The notes under the pieces: generated by a model
What the model saw: only the letters and a program-made list of their open reading frames with translations
Database searches by the model: none
Told to the model about the DNA's origin: nothing
Source: Manihot esculenta
Taxonomy: Eukaryota; Streptophyta; Magnoliopsida; Malpighiales; Euphorbiaceae
Reading direction: 5' to 3'
Assembly: GCF_001659605.2 (NCBI RefSeq)
Contig: NC_035175.2
Location: 30,847,705 to 30,911,704, forward strand
Length of the DNA stretch: 64,000 nt
Position numbers and translations under genes: made by a program
Shown here: positions 58,904-64,000 of the stretch, piece by piece
How positions within the stretch are numbered: position 1 is the stretch's first letter
Layout: every line of letters starts with the position of its first letter

Positions 58904-59565
58904 CACGATTTATGAAATATCACTGGATTTCTAGATATGATTGAGGAAGACCAATTTGGAAAGAAATGATTTCAGAAAGACCAAGATTTTAAGGATTGTC
59001 AATTCCCCTTTTAAAGTGATATTTATTTTCTTACTCTTTAGTTTAGGTTTTCCCTTTTAAAAAGGGGAAGCTTCTTTGTAATTTGATATTCAGATTTTAT
59101 TCAGAGTTTCAGAGTTTTTCAGAGTTTTATCATGAGCTTCAGTAGCTAAACTTCTTTTATCTAGCTAGGGATTTTTCAAGGTGTAATTCCCAAGGATTGT
59201 GAAATCAAATAGAACTTAATCTTTCCTTCTCATTTCTGGTTTCTATGTTATTCCTTTTATTCTTAAGATTATTATTTATTTAATTGATGCAGTCTAGCCA
59301 ATTGTTCAGTTGAATGAATAGTATACAGTCATTCAGATTCATTAAGTCTGTAATCACTTGTGATTTTGACGTTTGTGAAAAATAATATTTTATTGTGGAA
59401 TAACTTATTTTGATTTCATAGCTGCGCTAAGTGAGCTTCTTGGTTGGAGTTAGGTCTTCCTAGTTTTTAATGTTGTTATCAAGTTGAAATCTCATTGAGC
59501 TAATCATGTGGTTTATTTGATGATTAGGAGCTGATTAATGAGCTGATCCTTTTCAATCTCTTATC
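58904..59565. other. Unclassified AT-rich segment K, right part
   Basis: Continuation of 41946-42289 across F. It is AT-rich with GAGTTTCAGAGTTTTTCAGAGT repeats near 59104, and has no coding sequence. It stops where J's gag begins, at about 59566. The two parts sum to about 1 kb, a plausible LTR length, but no TSD links its ends. Confidence 0.4.
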
Positions 59566-60062
59566 TAAGAGCAAAAAATATTGAATTCTTTAAGGTGTTT
59601 GTGTGGATCCTCATTTTCTACTCCTCTGAATTTTGGAAGTAGATGAATCAATCCGATTTTTAGCTCAAAAGGCGCTGCTAGAGGTGGAAAAGTGATGCAC
59701 AATGGTGCTTGATCACCCACGGGGATTGCTAATTCACGAAGAGTTCTCTCTTGTGCCATTGGAGATCTTACTTTAATGTGTTCAACTTTAAATTCAACCG
59801 CTAATGGTTCTGGTCTACCCACTATAGATATTCTATTGGGTACTTCTAGTGCAGCAGCTGGTGTATTTGCTACGGTAAGGTATGTCACCTTTGCAGCTAA
59901 TTGTGCAATAGGATCTAGGACTGTTGTTGTCTCCTCACTGGTTGCGAATGAAGACCATTTTGAGGCTTGGTTCCTCGAATTTGCTTGTCTTCTCAAGTTC
60001 TTGGTAGCACGTCCAATTTCTGGGTTATAAAGCAAATTTTTTTTACGTCCCAACCTAGTCAT
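59566..60062 (-). pseudogene. gag: Athila gag N-terminus of element J, truncated by K
   Basis: Start at 60060-60062 (MTRLGRKKNLLYNPEIGR). It is open for about 165 residues and matches F's gag in the TLRELAIPVGDQAPLCITFPP and LLPKFRGVENEDPHKHLKEF block. It ends at FNIFCS, exactly where F continues with SMRPQG. The middle part (residues about 30-90) is poorly conserved relative to F, so J is a separate subfamily. The rest of the element is not found on the other side of K/F. Confidence 0.88.
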
Positions 60063-60090
60063 GAAAGGAAATAAATCAGTTTAAATCAAT

Positions 60091-60108
60091 TCCCTGGCAA
60101 CGGCACCA
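60091..60108 (-). other. Primer binding site of Athila J (tRNA-Asp type)
   Basis: The minus strand reads TGGTGCCGTTGCCAGGGA, five bases inside the LTR edge. Confidence 0.8.
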
Positions 60109-60113
60109 ATTTT

Positions 60114-61139
60114 TGATTGGTGTCGAAGCCACCAAAAATAACCTATTAAAAATCAACAAATATAAGTTGTGTATAGAGTGAATATGATCAATTCCATAGG
60201 TAATTGACACTAAGAATTTTCAAACAATGACTAGGAAAATAAACAGTAAAAGTAAAAACAGGGGTTTGATGATGAGTTAAAATAAAAATCAAAGCAATTA
60301 AAGAAAGCGATAATCAAAGGAGAAATAAATCAATGTAAAAAAATTCTAGTTGAAGTTTAGGATCCATTTTAGTTTTGGGAATTAATCATGGAAATAAAAA
60401 TACATTTATCCATTCCAATAAATTAGTTATAGTTATGGAAGATGCTCCTCATAACCAATCTCTCCTTAGGTATAAATTAATTAGGAAATGTTCGCTAATT
60501 AACTCTAGTCAACAAATCGCCCAAAGAATATCTTTAGGATTTTAATTTATCAGCCGCCTTAAGAATTAGAGAGACCCAATTCCAACCAACAAACCAAACC
60601 CATTGTGAGTTCAAGCTAGATCATGCAATTTTTTAGTGGGGTACACTAATTGTTACTTGTTGTTGAATAACTTAAGCAATTACGGACTTCAAGCATTCAA
60701 ACTAACAATATCTCACTTTGAAAATATGAACAATGAGCCCTATTGATCAAATAACAAAGCAATAATAATATTAAGAACTGAAATTGTATAAATATTGGAA
60801 GAATAAAAGATGAATAATTATGTTTAGATCTCACAATCCATGTATGAACTGAAATTTCAACTCAACTCCAACTAGAAATAAAGAGTTTAGCCACTCATAG
60901 CTTTGAAAGAAAAATACAAAAGAGAAGAGAGAATCGAAGATGAAGGATGGACACTGCGGCTGTCCACAAAGATGGGCTTAAATAGGTGCTCAACCCTAGT
61001 AAAGTCCTTTTAGGAATAGGAACTCTTCTTTGCTTTGAATTAAGAATCCTTCTTTTAAATGTTTCTTCCAATGAGGGAATTCCTTGATTTAAGAAGGATA
61101 TCGTGCTGCAATGAAGGAGGGGAATCGAGTGGATCCTGC
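60114..61139 (-). repeat. 5' LTR of Athila J, inner part
   Basis: Starts TGATTGGTGTCGAAGCC. It keeps the Athila landmarks in diverged form: GATGCTCCTCATAACC near 60440 and GGAAATGTTCGC in place of GGGAACGTCC near 60484. It is interrupted at 61139 by L; the outer part lies beyond the window. Confidence 0.8.
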
Positions 61140-63400
61140 TGTAACGACCCGGATTCCGGACCGCTACCGGCGCTAGGATCCAGATCGGCTTAAGGCCGCC
61201 GGGACCCGTAGCAAGCCTGCTATACTCTCTGATTACCTGTAAAATCCCATACATGATCAGAGCTAAACTGTAAAAAAAATTTTCTTTTATTTCATGGCTC
61301 AACCTGTGCATGCACTATCTCTGAAACGTGTGCACAGACCCCCTGACCAGAGCACTCATCAAAGCTCTAGTTTGGTCAACACAGTATATGTTAAGCCTGG
61401 TCTCACATACTGACTCATAAAATAAAAACATAAACCGATCATGTATATAAAAAGGGATTACAAATAACTCGGTTAAGCACTTTGCTATACATCATTCTTA
61501 CTGCTCTAATACATCTATTTACAATATTTACATCTAATACATGTCCACTCTATACTATTACATACTCTTCCTGTACACTTCTGTCTTCCCCTGACTTTGC
61601 ACCTGCAAGACTGGGGTTAAGGGAGAGGGATGAGCTATACTAGCCCAGTGAGCAGAAACTATAAAACATGTTATTTAAACATGATCTCATGGAATGCGTC
61701 ACATCATAGACAAGCCACATCAAGGGTAAACCTGTCACCAAATAGTCCCAAAATTCTGTCTGTGCCAGGGAGTAGTCAAAGGCTCCTGGTCTTCCTGTAA
61801 CCATAACAATACTTACACTGCCCCAGGGCCTTATTAGGCACCTGGTCTTGGCGTCCCTTACTGTGCCAGGGCATAGTCAAAGGCTCATGGACTTCCTTAA
61901 CTGTGTCAGGGCGTAGTCAAAGGCTCCTGACTATCTGGGGGACTATTGGATCATCCAACATTTACCCACATCAACAACAATAGTATGCAATGCAACATCT
62001 TCGTGAAACTAGTGCAATCAGCCTACTGCATAATCATGATGCATGAAACATGCTAAAAACATTTAATCTTTCCAATTAAAACAATTTAGTTTATTTTTAC
62101 TCACCTCAGGCTGACTCTGAACTGACTCTGAAGCAGTGGTCACTGCTGGTTTCTTTGGTTCCTCTGATCTATTCCTACACAGATGGACTCAAATGAGGGA
62201 CCAAACAAGCTCAAGGACATCTCTATATAACTCCCCACAACCCCTCTAAAACAACCTGAAACTATCACATAAAGCATGCAAAAGAAGGCTGGACAGGGCA
62301 CTTTCGGCGGCAGGTTCGGCGGCCGAAAGTCCCTTCCAGAGACGAAACTCGGGTACCTTCGGCGGCCGAACCCTTACTTTCGGCAGCCGAAAGTCCCTTG
62401 CTAGCCCGAAAGCCCTGCTTTCGGGGGCGAGGTTCGGGGGCAGCAAAACACTCCAGAGCCGAAGGTCCAACCTTCGGCGGCACTTTCGGCTGCCGAACCT
62501 CCCTCCAGAGCCGAAAGTCCAACTTTCGGGGGCGAGGTTTGGCAACCGAAACTACCTCCTCAAGGGGTTCGGCGGCCGAAACTCCCTTCGGCGGCCGAAC
62601 CTGGTTTTGCCCAGTAGGCAGAACCTTGCTCAACACATGCACAACTCCCCCAAAACTCACCCAAACATGCATCCAACAAAACACAACCAGCATATACTCG
62701 AATATATGCACAAAGGGGTCTAAAACTAACTTAAAACCCCAAACAAACAAACAACACAAAACATCACTTTTCATGCATATACACAAAACCTTCCAAAAAC
62801 ATACTTAAACCTAAACATGCATAACTACCCATACAACTCCCATAAAACCTTTTAAAAAAAATCATCAAAGAAGCTAAGGATCAACTCTTACCTCCTAAAG
62901 AACTTGAGGATAGGTGATCTTAACGTGGAGATATGGAGAAATCCACTCCTAGCCTCTCCAAGCTTCAAACTTTGGGTTTTTGCTCAAATCTTCAAAACAA
63001 CAACAAAACTCATCAAAACTTGGTAAGATTTGAAGAAAAACATGTAAAACACCCAAGGAGAATCTTAGCCTCACCTTTGGTGGCGAAAATGGAAGAAATC
63101 TATCCAAATCACCGACCTTTGACCTTTTTATAGGTGGCTGGCCAGACATCCTTCGCCGGCCAAACGTGAAGCCGAAAGTCATGCAAGTTCGGCGGCCGAA
63201 ACTCAACCTTCGGCGGCCGAACCTGGCAAACCTTCCTTGGTACTTTTCTTTCAAAAACTCTTTTCCCTTTATACTTTAAAACATTAAAACCTTCTTAAAA
63301 CACTTAGAAAACATACCTATTACCCTTCTAGAGGGTCCCAACACCCGAGATTCCATTGGACTTCAGGAATTCCGGTGCCGAACTCTAGCCGGGTATTACA
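61140..63400 (-). repeat. 3' LTR of Tekay element L
   Basis: 2,261 bp, TGTAACGACCCGGATTCC to GCCGGGTATTACA. Minisatellite at 61755-61940 (TGTGCCAGGGMRTAGTC ... GGCTCCTGG). It has the largest near-palindrome cluster (62301-62605) and a small one (63152-63222) near the TATA-like TATAAAAA (63125-63132, minus strand). Confidence 0.92.
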
Positions 63401-63421
63401 TTCTCCCCCCCTTAAGAACAT
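63401..63421 (-). promoter_or_regulatory. Polypurine tract of L
   Basis: The minus strand reads TTAAG, a run of G, then AGAA, directly before the LTR start. Confidence 0.85.
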
Positions 63422-63476
63422 TCATCCCCGAATGTTCCTCAAACAACAAAACACATAAAAAGAGGGAAAACTAACC

Positions 63477-64000
63477 TTAAAACAGATATGGGTATTGCTG
63501 AAGCATAGACTCTCGCGTCTCCCAAGTGCACTCTTCTAGATTGTGGTGGTTCCACAGGACTTTCACCATCGGAATCTCCTTGTTTCTCAGCTTCCTAATC
63601 TGGGTGTCCAAGATCCGCACTGGCTACTCTATATAGGTGAGATCTCCAAGGATCTCCACATCAGGCTCACTAAGAACCTTACTCGGATCTGACACGAACC
63701 GCCTCAGCATAGAAACATGGAAAACCGGGTGAATTCTCTCCATAGATGCAGGTAAATCCAGCTTATACGATACCTTCCCGATCTTCTGCAAGATCTCAAA
63801 AGGTCCAATGTACCGCGGAGCTAGTTTACCCTTCTTCCCGAAACGAACCACCCCCTTCATTGGAGACACCTTCAGCAACACCATATCCCCCTCCTGAAAC
63901 TCAAGCTGCTTCCTGCGAACGTCTGCATAGCTTTTCTGTCTGCTGACAGCTGTTCTGATCCTCTCTCTGATCATGGGCATTATTCTACTGGTTATCTCTA
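63477..64000 (-). pseudogene. pol: Integrase C-terminus and chromodomain of L, 5' partial, one TAG
   Basis: The frame is open from the right edge: [59 protein letters not shown] (GPF/Y module), [12 protein letters not shown], then the chromodomain. A TAG at 63624-63626 (Q in D's copy) cuts the chromodomain at its start. The natural end would be the TAA at 63477-63479, after RNKEIPMVKVLWNHHNLEE and a YPYLF tail, as usual in Tekay. The integrase upstream is outside the window. Confidence 0.9.

Larger units (their letters stand above)
61140..64000 (-). mobile_element. Tekay element L, 3' end
   Basis: 3' LTR (61140-63400), polypurine tract and integrase C-terminus of a minus-strand element running off the right edge. 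It is inserted in J's LTR; the left flank CCTGC (61135-61139) is the expected TSD. Confidence 0.9.

Overview
The window is wall-to-wall plant transposable-element DNA; no host gene, tRNA or rRNA is visible in 64 kb. It looks like nuclear heterochromatin of an angiosperm, probably a eudicot. One group of elements is Ty3/gypsy chromoviruses of Tekay/Del type: they have a chromodomain after the integrase, an initiator-tRNA-Met primer site (TGGTATCAGAGC), and LTRs of about 2.2 kb that begin TGTAATACCC on the sense strand. The other group is Athila-type Ty3/gypsy elements, with a tRNA-Asp-like primer site, a GGTGTGGGGG polypurine tract, and LTRs of about 1.4-1.7 kb beginning TGAT. One TRIM element is also present. 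I cannot name the species.

Layout, left to right. 1-3888: 3' half of a + strand Athila (A), nested in a - strand Athila (B, 3889-8104), whose 5' LTR holds a + strand Tekay solo LTR (S1, 5429-7597). 8105-12354: 3' LTR and integrase scrap of an old - strand Tekay element (C); its LTR is split by solo LTR S2 (8730-10951). 12355-36836: a younger - strand Tekay element (D). D is split in its integrase by a compound LTR-internal-LTR-internal-LTR element (N, 12804-28216) and in its reverse transcriptase by an Athila solo LTR (O, 30168-31858). 36837-41945: decayed gag-pol of an old Tekay element (E, probably the other half of C), with a complete 544-bp TRIM (40168-40711) in gag. 41946-59565: an unclassified AT-rich segment (K) split by a 16.6-kb - strand Athila (F, 42290-58898). 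F carries solo LTR G (45744-53683), which itself carries Tekay element H (47526-53262), and solo LTR M (56036-58251). 59566-64000: 5' end of another - strand Athila (J), whose LTR is cut by the 3' end of a - strand Tekay element (L).

Nine insertions show matching 5-bp target-site duplications (TSDs), so the nesting order can be read directly. The coding regions are gag (with zinc knuckle), protease, reverse transcriptase/RNase H and integrase of these elements. Almost all are broken, and all eleven in-frame stops I located are TAG or TGA, none TAA, mostly explained by cytosine deamination.

The most unusual features are: (1) the three-LTR, two-internal element N with one TSD around the whole array; (2) clusters of a CG-rich near-palindrome (TTCGGCGGCCGAA and variants) on both sides of the TATA box in the Tekay LTRs, also present inside one unrelated Athila LTR; (3) a hairpin-type minisatellite whose unit differs from LTR to LTR while its position stays fixed; (4) a duplicated polypurine-tract module in two Athila elements.
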